Notes under the pieces: generated by a model
Told to the model about the DNA's origin: nothing
Database searches by the model: none
What the model saw: only the letters and a program-made list of their open reading frames with translations
Made by a program: the position numbers and the translations under genes
Assembly: GCA_964484125.1 (NCBI GenBank)
Contig: CAZAEK010000012.1
Coordinates: forward strand, 1-52,248
DNA: 52,248 nt
Direction of reading: 5' to 3'
Origin: DSSM01 sp964484125
GTDB lineage: Bacteria; Bacteroidota; Ignavibacteria; Tepidaquicellales; Tepidaquicellaceae
Shown here: piece by piece, positions 17,414 through 27,324 of the stretch
Position numbering within the stretch: position 1 is the stretch's first letter
Layout: each line of letters starts with the position of its first letter

Positions 17414-17615
17414 TTTCTTTTTTGAAATGCCTTACAGTTTAATATAGTAAAATAATTAATAAAAAACATCATTCAAATAAATGTTTAAATTTGCATAGTT
17501 TTATTGAAGCTGACTTTTTTATGGAATGTTTAGTACTGAAATTCCGGATTGTATTAAAAAATCTAAAATATTAAATTAAATGTTTTTAATAATTTAAGAT
17601 AAAAATGAGGTAAAT

Positions 17616-18899
17616 TTGGAAACTAAAATCACAGATATAAACGAATGCAGGAAACTTCTTGAAGCTACATTGACTTACGACGAATTAATTCCCGATTTTG
17701 ATGAAGCCGCTGTTAAGTATAAAAAGAAGGCAAGTATTCCCGGATTCAGAAAAGGGAAAGCTCCGATTGATATGATAAAGAAATTATATATGGATTCAAT
17801 AGAGTATTCAGCACTTGAGGATATTGCAGAAAAAACGTTGAAAAAATACATCATTGAAAATAATGTAAATATGGTAGGTACCGGTTCGTTAATAGACCTT
17901 GATTATAAGCCGAAAGAAAGTTTGCTGATAAAAGTTGAATTTGAATACCTTCCGGAGTTTACAGTTGAGAACTATAAAAATCTTGAACTGACTAAAAATG
18001 TCTATAAAATTGACAGAACATTAATCGAGGATGAAATACATCATATTTTATATCAAAGGGCAACCCGTGAACTTGACGGTCAGGTACTTGATGATGAATA
18101 TGAAGTTATAATAGATTCGCAGGAAATAGACGAGTCAGGTTCACCAATAATCGGCAGGTCAGAAAAAGATGTAGTATTTTATGTAGGAGATAAGCGGCTT
18201 GACAAAAATCTGCGTGATACTTTAAGAGGCATAAGGGAGAGCGAGACCAGAAATGTTGAAATAACGGATAAAGAAGGGCAATCAATCAAATATCAGATAA
18301 CGTGCAAAAAAATAAATAAGCTCATCTATCCTGAGTTAACAGAGGAGTTTCTGAAATCTGTTACTTATGATGATTCTGTAAAGACAAGGGAAGACCTTGA
18401 AAAATATATTGAGAAAAGAATAAATGAATCTTATGAAGAGCTATCTCAAAGTGAACTTGAAAAGCAGGTTATAGGAGAAATCGTGAAACTTAATGATGTA
18501 AAAGTACCTGAGTATTTTGTAAAAATAATGCTTGACTCACAGCTTAAAGAATTTAAGGAAAGAAATAAAGAATACTTTAAAAAATTTGGTAATACTTTTA
18601 ATGAAGAAGATTTCAGAAAGGAGAGGACAGGAGAAACTTTATATTTTCTGAAGTGGCATCTTCTCAGAGATAAAATTGCAGATATGGAAAATATTGAGGT
18701 TAATGATGAAGATTACCTTAAATATGCAGAAAAATTTGCTTCAAGATATAACATCCCTGCTGAAAAACTTGCAGAGGTGTTAAAGAAAAACAAAGATGAA
18801 AACAGAAATATTTTTGAATCGAAAGTTATAAATTTTATAATTAATAACTCAACTGTAAAAGAAGTTGAGAAAGATTTAAATAAAAAAGAGGAAAACTAA
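17616..18899 (+). CDS. tig: Trigger factor, ribosome-associated chaperone
   Basis: A 427-residue protein that binds nascent chains at the ribosome exit. It starts at a TTG with the ribosome-binding site atgagg five bases upstream; this start gives the normal N-terminus. The ribosome-docking motif GFRKGKAP lies at residues 43-50. The central region (about 160-240) corresponds to the FKBP-type peptidyl-prolyl isomerase domain but is divergent; I cannot confirm active-site residues. The long C-terminal helical arms (about 245-427) are rich in Glu and Lys. ClpP follows after 10 bases, the common tig-clpP arrangement. No clpX follows. Confidence 0.93.
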   Translation: METKITDINECRKLLEATLTYDELIPDFDEAAVKYKKKASIPGFRKGKAPIDMIKKLYMDSIEYSALEDIAEKTLKKYIIENNVNMVGTGSLIDLDYKPKESLLIKVEFEYLPEFTVENYKNLELTKNVYKIDRTLIEDEIHHILYQRATRELDGQVLDDEYEVIIDSQEIDESGSPIIGRSEKDVVFYVGDKRLDKNLRDTLRGIRESETRNVEITDKEGQSIKYQITCKKINKLIYPELTEEFLKSVTYDDSVKTREDLEKYIEKRINESYEELSQSELEKQVIGEIVKLNDVKVPEYFVKIMLDSQLKEFKERNKEYFKKFGNTFNEEDFRKERTGETLYFLKWHLLRDKIADMENIEVNDEDYLKYAEKFASRYNIPAEKLAEVLKKNKDENRNIFESKVINFIINNSTVKEVEKDLNKKEEN

Positions 18900-18909
18900 A
18901 AAATAAAAT

Positions 18910-19584
18910 ATGAATTATCACAGTATCATTAAAAACCACGAAGACTATTTACATTCCCAGCTTGATAAGGCAGGGGCAATTAAAAACCAGCTTGTACCTA
19001 TAGTTGTAGAATCAACTTCAAGAGGAGAGAGAGCTTATGATATTTATTCACGACTTTTAAAAGAGAGACTAATTATACTTGGCACAGCAATATATGATGA
19101 GATTGCATCATTGATAGTAGCGCAGTTACTGTTTCTTGAATATGAAGATCCGGATAAGGATATTGCAATTTATATTAATTCACCCGGCGGTTCAATCAGT
19201 GCAGGGCTTGCAATTTACGATACTATGAATTATATCAGGCCTGATATATCAACTATCTGCGTTGGAATGGCAGCTTCAATGGGGCAAATACTTCTGACGG
19301 GCGGAGAAAAAGGAAAGAGAATCGCGCTTCCGCATTCTAAAATTATGATGCACCAGCCGCTTGGCGGTACTCAGGGGCAGGCAACGGACATAGAAATCTA
19401 TACAAAGGAAATGTTAAGAACCCGCGATACTATATACGAGATAATTGCAAAACATACAGGAAAAGATGTTAAACAAATTGCAAAAGATGCTGAAAGAGAT
19501 AACTGGATGACTGCTGACCAGGCTAAAGAATATGGATTAATAGATGTTATACTGACAAAAAGAGAGAAACCGGAAAAGAAATAA
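18910..19584 (+). CDS. clpP: ATP-dependent Clp protease proteolytic subunit ClpP
   Basis: A 224-residue serine protease subunit that forms tetradecamer chambers and works with ClpX or ClpA/C ATPases. The catalytic triad is visible: Ser near 123 in VGMAASMGQ, His near 148 in IMMHQPLGG, and Asp near 197 in AERDNWMT. The extended N-terminus, about 25 residues before the conserved ESTSRGERAYDIYSRLL, may include a propeptide. Spacing from tig is 10 bases, so the two form an operon. The partner clpX, which often follows, is absent here; the next gene is a DUF2723 membrane protein after a 99-base gap. Confidence 0.95.
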   Translation: MNYHSIIKNHEDYLHSQLDKAGAIKNQLVPIVVESTSRGERAYDIYSRLLKERLIILGTAIYDEIASLIVAQLLFLEYEDPDKDIAIYINSPGGSISAGLAIYDTMNYIRPDISTICVGMAASMGQILLTGGEKGKRIALPHSKIMMHQPLGGTQGQATDIEIYTKEMLRTRDTIYEIIAKHTGKDVKQIAKDAERDNWMTADQAKEYGLIDVILTKREKPEKK

Positions 19585-19683
19585 TTTAAGGAAATCCTTA
19601 TATTAAAACTGTTCAAAATCTCTTGAAAATCATAGCATTTTGAATTAACTTATTTGATTATTTTTTGAATTTTAATAAATATA

Positions 19684-22365
19684 ATGAACTTCAAACTCGT
19701 TCACAAAATCACAGGTTTAGTAGTATTCTTATTTGCTTCAGTCGTTTATTTAATGACAGTTCAGCCAACGATGTCGTTTTGGGATTGCGGCGAATTTCTC
19801 GCCTGCGCATATACAGTCGGAGTACCTCACCCTCCCGGAGCACCTCTGCATATTTTAGTTGGAAGAATTTTCACAATGATTCCCGTTGTGGGAGATATTG
19901 GTCTGAGAATGAATTTCCTTTCCGTATTCTCAAGTTCGCTCTCTGTACTTCTTTTGTATATGCTGTCTGTAAGAGTTATCCGAAACTGGAGAGGACCTGA
20001 AAAGGATTGGTTTGATACGATAATACTGACTATTCCATCTGCTATCGGAGCTCTTTCACTTGCATTTGCAGATTCTTTCTGGTTTAATGCAATGGAAGCT
20101 GAGGTTTATGGATTCGGAACATTACTTATGACACTTTCCATTTATCTTCTTATGAGATGGTGGGATAAGGCAGATGAGCCAGGTGCTGATAAATACCTTT
20201 TCATTGTTGCTTACATATCCGGACTTGCTCTTGGTATTCACCTTCTTGTTGTTCAGGTTGTTTTTCTTGCGGGTTTGATGTTTTATTTCAGGAGATATGA
20301 ATTTAACTGGAAATCATTCTTTATTGCGATAGGTTTATCTGCACTTGCATTCTTTATAGTATATCCATTTATAACTAAAAAATTGCCTTCTATTATTTCA
20401 GGTGCTCCTGAAGTTGGATTTTTTGTTGTTATGGCAATTCTTCTCGGTGCAATTTACTGGGCATTTAAAAATGATAACAGAATCGGAAAACTTGCATTCC
20501 TTTCGATCTTTCTTGTAATTGTAGGTTATTCGACATATATATCCGCATATATGAGAGCTGGAGTTGATAATCTGCCTGTTGATAATAATGACCCATCAAA
20601 TATGGAAAGATTGCTTGCATATCTTAACCGTGAACAATACGGAGAGCAACCTTTAATATGGCCAAGAAGATATTCACAGGAACCTCAGCACGAGCGTACA
20701 TGGAAATTATATTCAAGCGATCTTGATTTTATGTGGAAATATCAGATTAATGAAATGTTCATCAGATATTTATTCTGGCAATATATCGGAAGAGCAGGTT
20801 ATAATCAGGGAGACGGAGTAGATTTTTCGAAATTTTACGGAATACCATTTATTCTCGGAATGTTAGGTGTATTTTATCATTTCAGGCGTGATAAAAAGCT
20901 TGCTTTTGTATTTCTGGTGATGTTTATAATGATGGGTGTTGTTACTGCACTTTATCAAAACCAGCAGGATCCTCAGCCAAGGGAAAGGGACTATTTCTAT
21001 ATCGGAGCGTTTTTTGCATTCTCATTATGGATTGGGCTCGGTGTTGCGGCTATACTTGAGATGATAAGGGAATTTTTCAAAACAAAAGCATATATACCTG
21101 CTTCTTTTGTCTTTCTTGCATTTGGAATTATTTTTGTTCCTTTAAATATGCTGAGGCATAATTATCATTACCAGAACAGGGCTGGCAATTATTTCCCTTA
21201 CGACTATGCATATAACCTTCTTCAGAGTTGTGACAAAGATGCGATTTTAATTACAAACGGCGATAATGATACATTTCCTCTGTGGTGTCTGCAGGCAACT
21301 TATGGAGTAAGAACAGACGTCAGGATTGTAAACTTATCTCTTGCACAGATAGACTGGTATAATTTGCAACTTAAGAATGAAACTCCATACGGAGCGAAGA
21401 AGGTACCAATGACGTTTACAGATGAGCAGGTAAGACAGTTGAGACCGGTAGAATGGGATGAAAGAAAGATATTATCTATAGAAGTGCCTAAGAGTGCATA
21501 TCCTGACTCAATGCAGAAAAGCGGAAATACTCCTGAAAAAATCAGTTTCAAAGTTCCGGCTTCTGTGAGATTCCAGCAGGGCGGAAAAACAGTTACTGCG
21601 TTAAAAGTAAATGATTTACTTGTTTTAGATATTATTAAGGCAAATAAATGGCAGAGACCAATATATTTCTCAGTTACAGTAACAGAGGATAATTATGTTG
21701 GGCTTGGCGAATACTTAAGAATGGAAGGAATGGCACAGAGATTAATGCCATATAAGGTAATAGATCCGACACAGGGTGTAGGAATTGATGTTGACAGGAT
21801 GTGGAAAAACCTGATGGAACCTGTGAATCAGATGAGTAAAGACCCGCAATATGGAATGGTATTCAGAGGGTTGAATAATCCGGAATTATTCTATGACCAG
21901 ACACAGATGAGGATGATTGAAGGATACAGGATGTTATATATCAGACTTGCACACACATTGGCACAGGATTCATCAACATACGGGAAAGCGAGACAGGTAC
22001 TTGATATGATGGATAAGAATTTACCCAAAGCCACACTCGGAATGGATTACAGGATTCAGTATGATGTAGCGATGTTATGTCAGAGGATAAATTATAAGGA
22101 AGGATTTGAGTATTATTCAAAGGAAGCTGAAGAAACAGCACTTGAGGAGAGGAAAAAGGGACAGAATCCAAGGACAATGGAATCATATTATAATCCTTAC
22201 AGAATTCTTCTCGATATTTACGAAGGAAGAGGTGATTACAATAAGGCAATTGAAATATTAAATGAATTACAGGCATTGAATCCGAATGATCCATCTGTGA
22301 AATTAAAAATGCAGAATATCAGAAATAAAATGGAAGGTAAACCAGATACTTTATTAAAGAAATAA
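19684..22365 (+). CDS. DUF2723 membrane protein (GT117-like) with C-terminal TPR
   Basis: An 893-residue protein. Its N-terminus has the hallmark of the DUF2723 family: a TM helix, then MSFWDCGEFLACAYTVGVPH with PPGAPLH. About 10-12 membrane segments fill residues 1-500. A soluble domain follows (about 500-760), beginning near DAILITNGDNDTFPLWCLQ. The C-terminus has TPR-like helices (GDYNKAIEILNELQALNPND). DUF2723 proteins are GT-C-fold enzymes classed near glycosyltransferase family 117; a role in moving sugars from lipid carriers to surface molecules, possibly protein O-glycosylation, is inferred. The acidic WDCGE motif probably corresponds to the GT-C catalytic Asp/Glu. It heads a block of glycan genes. 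Confidence 0.82.
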   Translation: MNFKLVHKITGLVVFLFASVVYLMTVQPTMSFWDCGEFLACAYTVGVPHPPGAPLHILVGRIFTMIPVVGDIGLRMNFLSVFSSSLSVLLLYMLSVRVIRNWRGPEKDWFDTIILTIPSAIGALSLAFADSFWFNAMEAEVYGFGTLLMTLSIYLLMRWWDKADEPGADKYLFIVAYISGLALGIHLLVVQVVFLAGLMFYFRRYEFNWKSFFIAIGLSALAFFIVYPFITKKLPSIISGAPEVGFFVVMAILLGAIYWAFKNDNRIGKLAFLSIFLVIVGYSTYISAYMRAGVDNLPVDNNDPSNMERLLAYLNREQYGEQPLIWPRRYSQEPQHERTWKLYSSDLDFMWKYQINEMFIRYLFWQYIGRAGYNQGDGVDFSKFYGIPFILGMLGVFYHFRRDKKLAFVFLVMFIMMGVVTALYQNQQDPQPRERDYFYIGAFFAFSLWIGLGVAAILEMIREFFKTKAYIPASFVFLAFGIIFVPLNMLRHNYHYQNRAGNYFPYDYAYNLLQSCDKDAILITNGDNDTFPLWCLQATYGVRTDVRIVNLSLAQIDWYNLQLKNETPYGAKKVPMTFTDEQVRQLRPVEWDERKILSIEVPKSAYPDSMQKSGNTPEKISFKVPASVRFQQGGKTVTALKVNDLLVLDIIKANKWQRPIYFSVTVTEDNYVGLGEYLRMEGMAQRLMPYKVIDPTQGVGIDVDRMWKNLMEPVNQMSKDPQYGMVFRGLNNPELFYDQTQMRMIEGYRMLYIRLAHTLAQDSSTYGKARQVLDMMDKNLPKATLGMDYRIQYDVAMLCQRINYKEGFEYYSKEAEETALEERKKGQNPRTMESYYNPYRILLDIYEGRGDYNKAIEILNELQALNPNDPSVKLKMQNIRNKMEGKPDTLLKK

Positions 22366-22385
22366 AATAAAAAAGGATTTCAGCG

Positions 22386-22425
22386 AACCTTGCAGATTAG
22401 TAAACCCGGTTTGCAAGGTTTTTTT
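22386..22425 (+). terminator. Intrinsic terminator abutting the next start codon
   Basis: A perfect 9-bp stem (aaccttgca, 22386-22394, with tgcaaggtt, 22412-22420) with a 17-base loop is followed by a run of T to 22425. The ATG of the next gene is at 22428, three bases later. As a terminator it would separate the DUF2723 gene from the GT2-methyltransferase gene, yet no other promoter or ribosome-binding site fits in between. Confidence 0.75.
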
Positions 22426-22427
22426 AT

Positions 22428-23873
22428 ATGAAGAATAACAAAAAAATCGGAATATTAATAGTAGCTTATAATGCAGTAAATACTCTAACCAAAGTATTAG
22501 ACCGCATACCACAGAAAGTATATGAAGAAATAGACGAGATAGCTGTATTTGATGATTCAAGCAAGGATAATACATATATGATAACGCTCGGATATAAGCA
22601 GGTAAGAAATGCAGAGAAGCTGAACATTTATTTTAATGAAAAAAATCTCGGATATGGCGGAAATCAGAAAAAAGGTTTTAAGTATTTCATAGATAAAGGA
22701 TTTGATGCAGTTGTATTGCTTCACGGTGATGGACAGTATGCTCCGGAGATTCTTGATAATATGTATAATCCTATAATTGAGGGTAGTGCTGATGTAGTAC
22801 TGGGTTCAAGGATGATGAAGAAATTCGGAGGTGCATTAAAGGGAGGCATGCCTTTGTATAAATTTATCGGCAATAAAATTTTATCAACATATCAGAATAT
22901 AAGGTTGAATATGAATCTTACAGAATTTCACAGCGGATACAGGGCATATTCAACGGAAGGGCTGAAAAAAATCAATCTGGATAATTGTTCTGATGATTTT
23001 CATTTTGATACACAGATAATAATTAAGGCAAATCACAACAATCTCAGAATAACAGAAGTACCGATACCAACATATTACGGTGATGAGATATGTTATGTAA
23101 ACGGGATGAAATATGCCAGAAATATTTTTCATACTACAAATGAATATATAAAAACGGTTAACGGCAGGATAAAATCAGATGTATATTCAGAATTCTATAC
23201 TGCTTATCCTTTAAAACTCTATCCATATTCAAGTCATTCTATTGTTATAAAAAAACTTAATTCAAAGAAAAATCAGAGAATTCTCGATGTAGGTTGCGGA
23301 GACGGATTGTTTGCAAATTACATATCAGATGATAATCACAAGGTAGGTGTTGATTTTATTCCAAGGTCAGAAAATATTGATAAAAGTTTTAAGGAGTATT
23401 ACCGTTATGACCTGAACGATGGTCTTCCGGAAGAAATAAAACAGAAGGAAAAGTTTGATTACGTATTACTGCTTGACATTGTAGAGCATTTACTCGATCA
23501 GGATAAAATAATAGATGATGCCGCATCAGTGCTTAAACCTGATGGCAGGATAATACTTTCACTTCCGAATATTGCAAATATTTATGTAAGGTTAAACCTT
23601 CTGATAGGCAGATTCCCTTATGCAGATAAAGGAATATTGGACAGGACGCATCTTCATTTTTATACTCTTAAGATTATAAAGGAACTTGTAAAAAAACATA
23701 ATCTTGAAATTGAGAAAATAAATGTTTCACCCATACCGGTAATCGAAGTTCTGCCCGGATTTTTTAAAAATTATCCCGGCAGGTTTTTAAACCTGGTTTT
23801 GTATGTTAAAGCTTTAATAATGAAAAGACTTTTCGGTTATCAGTTTATATTAACTCTTAAAAAATCCACATAA
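22428..23873 (+). CDS. Fused GT2 glycosyltransferase and SAM-dependent methyltransferase
   Basis: A 481-residue bifunctional protein. Residues about 5-235 are a GT-A-fold family 2 glycosyltransferase: KIGILIVAYNA at the N-terminus, FDDSSKDNT for the nucleotide-binding region, HGDGQYAPE as the DxD-like site and GSRMMKKFGG further on, resembling polyprenyl-phosphate mannose/glucose transferases. Residues about 270-440 are a class I methyltransferase with RILDVGCGDGLFANYI for the SAM site and LLLDIVEHLLDQDK and LKPDGRIILSLPN downstream. Domains look complete, so this is a true fusion. It may make a lipid-linked sugar and methylate the sugar or a nearby acceptor. The start lies right after a hairpin. 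Confidence 0.88.
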   Translation: MKNNKKIGILIVAYNAVNTLTKVLDRIPQKVYEEIDEIAVFDDSSKDNTYMITLGYKQVRNAEKLNIYFNEKNLGYGGNQKKGFKYFIDKGFDAVVLLHGDGQYAPEILDNMYNPIIEGSADVVLGSRMMKKFGGALKGGMPLYKFIGNKILSTYQNIRLNMNLTEFHSGYRAYSTEGLKKINLDNCSDDFHFDTQIIIKANHNNLRITEVPIPTYYGDEICYVNGMKYARNIFHTTNEYIKTVNGRIKSDVYSEFYTAYPLKLYPYSSHSIVIKKLNSKKNQRILDVGCGDGLFANYISDDNHKVGVDFIPRSENIDKSFKEYYRYDLNDGLPEEIKQKEKFDYVLLLDIVEHLLDQDKIIDDAASVLKPDGRIILSLPNIANIYVRLNLLIGRFPYADKGILDRTHLHFYTLKIIKELVKKHNLEIEKINVSPIPVIEVLPGFFKNYPGRFLNLVLYVKALIMKRLFGYQFILTLKKST

Positions 23874-23887
23874 GGAGTTATTTCGCA

Positions 23888-26272
23888 ATGGCAAAACAAG
23901 CTATAAAGTCGAAAAAAAATGAAATAAAAACAGTTGAAAATAAAAAGCAGTTGGCTGATGATGGGAAAAGTATTTTTGATAATAAATATGTGCCTTATGT
24001 TATTTTCATTTTATTCTGGCTGATATTTTTCAGGGAATTAATCACAGGTGCGAGCTGGCTTTTCGACGATTTTGCACATCAGTATTTCCCTGGCAAGACT
24101 TTACTTGCAGTTTCACTGAGCAAGGGCGAGTTCCCTTTCTGGAATCCATATACATTTGCGGGAATGCCATTTTTTGCGGATATTCAGATTGCAATATTAT
24201 ATCCTTTTAATTTTATCTTATCACTGTTTGTAAACGGTGACAGACTTGCACCTATATGGCTTCAACTGAGTATAATAGTACATTATCTGCTTATGTCAGT
24301 ATTTACTTACTGGCTTGGCAGAAAACTTCAGATGAATAACTTTGCCGCTACTGTATTCTCGCTTGCATTTACCTATTCATCTTATATGATAATCCATATG
24401 ATTCATCAGCCCCTTATTGAAGCTGTTGTATGGCTTCCACTTACCTTTTTATTCTGGCTGAAGTTTCTCGATGAAAAAAAATATTTATGGGTTTTTGCAG
24501 GTGCTTTATCAATTGTACTGACTATACTTGCAGGATATCCTCAGGTTGCGTTTTTTAATTATTTCTTCCTTGCGATGTTTACATTGTTTGTATTTATCGC
24601 TAAAATCCGCGAAAAAGATTTTTCTTCAGTAAAACATATTATAACCGGTTTTCCTGCACTTGTAATTTTTCCTTTTGGAATTACTGCAGTTCAGCTACTT
24701 GCAACTAATGAATTTGTAAGTCTTAGTAACAGGGCATCTTTTGATTATGACTTTGCGAGGCAGGGTTCGATACACTTCTATGATTTGATAACTTTTATAA
24801 TGCCTAAATATTTCGGAGTTTGGAACTGGAACGATACGGCGGGAGAGATGCAATGGTGGGCAAGACATCAGGAAGGTCCCTGGATGTTTTCTGTTGCAAA
24901 TATCTATATATCTGCATTGGTAGTTGTATTGCTGATTCCGGTAATAAGATATCTTTATGCAAAAAAAGAAAACCTTTTACTGCTGAATTTTTTAATCGGG
25001 TTTTCGGTATTTGCTGTTTTATTTGCATTAGGCGGTAATTTTTTCTTTCATAAACTGCTATTTGATTTTGTACCGGTATTTAACAGGTTCAGAAATCCGG
25101 GGCATATTTTATATCTGTTCTCTTTTCCTGTTTCTATAATTCTCGGACTCGGAATCAGTAAGATTACTGAAGACAAAAACGGATTTAAAAAATACTTAGA
25201 TAAAAAATATCTTTTTATAATTTCCGGTATATTTATCTTATTGCTTATTATGTATGCAGGCGGTATGTTTAAGTCCGGAGAACTACTTTCAAAAGAACAG
25301 ATTTACAGTTGGGTTACCAATCAATATTTAACATTTTTTGCACTGCTTGTATCATTTACTGTTGTAATATGGTTTTATATTACAGGGAAGATGAACACCA
25401 AAACATTTTCTTTACTTATATTGATTATACTTGCAATTGATATTTATGTGATTTGGTATAATCAGAATAACGGCAGCAGAAATCCCGAAAAAATATATTC
25501 ACAGAATTCACAAACGGCGGCAAACCTGAAAGAAGAATTAAAGAGAGAACAATTCCGCATAAATATGAGGGAAGGCGGATATATGATATTTCAGAGAAAT
25601 CAGGGAATGATAGACAGGTTGCCATTAACTGAAGGATATGGTGCATTACTACTACAGAAGTTCATACCGGTTTCAAAAGGCGATGACCCTTCTCAGGCAC
25701 ATGATCTGATGAATGTAAAATATAAGATTAAAGTTGATAAGAATTCACAATCAATGCGCCTTGAACCAAATCCGGGTTATATTCCAAGGGCAAAGATGTA
25801 TTATGATGTAAAAGTATATAAAGACGAAGAGCAGTTAAAGAAATATATGTCCTCACAGGAATTTGATTACAGAAAAACACTTGTAATAGAGAAAGATATA
25901 CCGGATTCTCAATTCCCGGTTTTAGATTCAAATTCGCTTGTTAATTCAGATGTGAAGATGACAAATTACAGTCTGAACAGAATTGAGTTTGATGTCAATA
26001 CTTCAGAAAACGGTATGTTATATTTAAGTGAAGTATATTATCCTGCATGGAAAGCATATATTGACGGAAAGGAGACGGAGATATACCGTGCTGATTATTG
26101 TATGAGGGCAATTTATATATCAAAGGGAAATCACAAGGTAGTATTTGAATATGATTCAGATATAGTTAAGTCTGGTTCGAAAATTAGCTTTGCATTTACA
26201 GGAATCTGGATAATAGGTCTTGCTGTAAGTATAATAAGATACAGAAAGGGGAATCTGAAAGCGGCGAAATGA
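23888..26272 (+). CDS. YfhO-like multi-spanning membrane protein (GT-C fold)
   Basis: A 794-residue protein starting at an ATG with the ribosome-binding site aaggag nine bases upstream. The first 35 residues are lysine-rich and cytoplasmic; then come 11-13 membrane helices to about residue 540 and a large exported soluble domain (about 545-760), with one last TM helix and a basic tail. The segment WLFDDFAHQYFPGKTLL and the later FPFWNPYTFAGMPFFADIQ are typical of the YfhO family, whose members are linked to glycosylation of surface polymers such as lipoteichoic acid. An aspartate pair in the first loop likely forms the GT-C site. It overlaps the GT9 gene by four bases (ATGA), so they are translationally coupled. 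Confidence 0.8.
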   Translation: MAKQAIKSKKNEIKTVENKKQLADDGKSIFDNKYVPYVIFILFWLIFFRELITGASWLFDDFAHQYFPGKTLLAVSLSKGEFPFWNPYTFAGMPFFADIQIAILYPFNFILSLFVNGDRLAPIWLQLSIIVHYLLMSVFTYWLGRKLQMNNFAATVFSLAFTYSSYMIIHMIHQPLIEAVVWLPLTFLFWLKFLDEKKYLWVFAGALSIVLTILAGYPQVAFFNYFFLAMFTLFVFIAKIREKDFSSVKHIITGFPALVIFPFGITAVQLLATNEFVSLSNRASFDYDFARQGSIHFYDLITFIMPKYFGVWNWNDTAGEMQWWARHQEGPWMFSVANIYISALVVVLLIPVIRYLYAKKENLLLLNFLIGFSVFAVLFALGGNFFFHKLLFDFVPVFNRFRNPGHILYLFSFPVSIILGLGISKITEDKNGFKKYLDKKYLFIISGIFILLLIMYAGGMFKSGELLSKEQIYSWVTNQYLTFFALLVSFTVVIWFYITGKMNTKTFSLLILIILAIDIYVIWYNQNNGSRNPEKIYSQNSQTAANLKEELKREQFRINMREGGYMIFQRNQGMIDRLPLTEGYGALLLQKFIPVSKGDDPSQAHDLMNVKYKIKVDKNSQSMRLEPNPGYIPRAKMYYDVKVYKDEEQLKKYMSSQEFDYRKTLVIEKDIPDSQFPVLDSNSLVNSDVKMTNYSLNRIEFDVNTSENGMLYLSEVYYPAWKAYIDGKETEIYRADYCMRAIYISKGNHKVVFEYDSDIVKSGSKISFAFTGIWIIGLAVSIIRYRKGNLKAAK

Positions 26273-27324
26273 AAATATTAATAAATGCTCTTTCCGGAAT
26301 AGGCGATGCTTTAATGTTCAGTCCGGCTTTAAAAGTATTAAGGAAAAAATTTCCCGATGCAAGGATAGATATGCTGGCAATGTTTCAATCTGTAAAACAG
26401 ATGTACAGATTCCACCCTGACCTAAAGGAAATATATTTCATTGATTTTCTTCATCAATCAAAAATTAAATCTCTTAAAGAGATATATTCCATTCGCAGGA
26501 ATAGATATGATATAATAATTAATACATATCCCGCAAACAGGGCAGAGTATAATATACTCAGCTTTTTATTGGGGGGAAAAAGAAGGATTGCCACAAAATA
26601 TTTAAAGACTTCGGTTACGAGACTTGATTTTTTAAATACGGATTTATCAGATGAAAAACCTGATATACATAATGTAGTACAGAATATAAATACACTCAGA
26701 TTAATATGCGATGTAAGAGATGAAGAAATAGGTAGCATGGAAATATATTTACCTGAAGAAATTAAAAAATCCTCATCTGAGTGGATTGAGAAAATTAATC
26801 CTGAAAAAAGAACTATTATAGGAATTCATGCAGGTTCTTCAGTATTAAAAAATCATATTCATAAGAGATGGGATAAAAACAAATATGTAGAATTATGCAA
26901 ACGACTGATTAACGAGAAAAACGCTTTAATTTTACTTTTTGGAAATGAGACTGAATTAAATGAGGAAATTAAAAAATCAACAGGAGCAAATGCCATATTA
27001 GCATCAACAGGTGATTATATGGATTCTTTGGGAAGATTATCTCACTGCAGATTATTTGTATCAAACGATACAGCTTTCTTACACTCATCAGCCGCACTTG
27101 GAATACCGGTTGCCGGTATTTTTGGTTATACTAATTACAGGGAGTTATATCCATGGGGGACGACTCATAAAATTATCCGCAAGGAACTCGAATGCAGTCC
27201 CTGTTTTTTCAATTCGCCAAAACCAGCAAGCTGTAAATTTGAAGGTGAAGATGAATTTAAGTGCATAAAAACAATTACGGTAGATGAAGTATTTAAAGCA
27301 TGTGAGGAATTACTTAGTACTTAA
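26269..27324 (+). CDS. GT9-family (heptosyltransferase-like) glycosyltransferase
   Basis: A 351-residue soluble GT-B-fold protein beginning KILINALSGIGDALMFSPAL, typical of the ADP-heptose:LPS heptosyltransferase group. The second half has GIHAGSSVLKNHIHKRWDK (nucleotide-sugar site), LFGNETELNEE and VSNDTAFLHSSAALGIPV, the usual donor-binding motif. Near the C-terminus is a cysteine cluster (CSPCFFN, SCKF, FKC) seen in many GT9 proteins. It could add heptose or another sugar to a surface glycan. It is coupled to the YfhO-like gene by a 4-base overlap, and its last 11 bases overlap the 3' end of the convergent barrel gene, leaving no room for a terminator. Confidence 0.88.
   Translation: MKILINALSGIGDALMFSPALKVLRKKFPDARIDMLAMFQSVKQMYRFHPDLKEIYFIDFLHQSKIKSLKEIYSIRRNRYDIIINTYPANRAEYNILSFLLGGKRRIATKYLKTSVTRLDFLNTDLSDEKPDIHNVVQNINTLRLICDVRDEEIGSMEIYLPEEIKKSSSEWIEKINPEKRTIIGIHAGSSVLKNHIHKRWDKNKYVELCKRLINEKNALILLFGNETELNEEIKKSTGANAILASTGDYMDSLGRLSHCRLFVSNDTAFLHSSAALGIPVAGIFGYTNYRELYPWGTTHKIIRKELECSPCFFNSPKPASCKFEGEDEFKCIKTITVDEVFKACEELLST

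Noticed and set aside
17486..17493. Promoter element TAAATTTG upstream of trigger factor
   Set aside because: It matches the -7 pattern, but no TTG lies at the expected distance upstream and it is far (about 120 bases) from the start.
19585..19683. clpX or other gene between clpP and the DUF2723 gene
   Set aside because: Only 99 bases with no credible frame.
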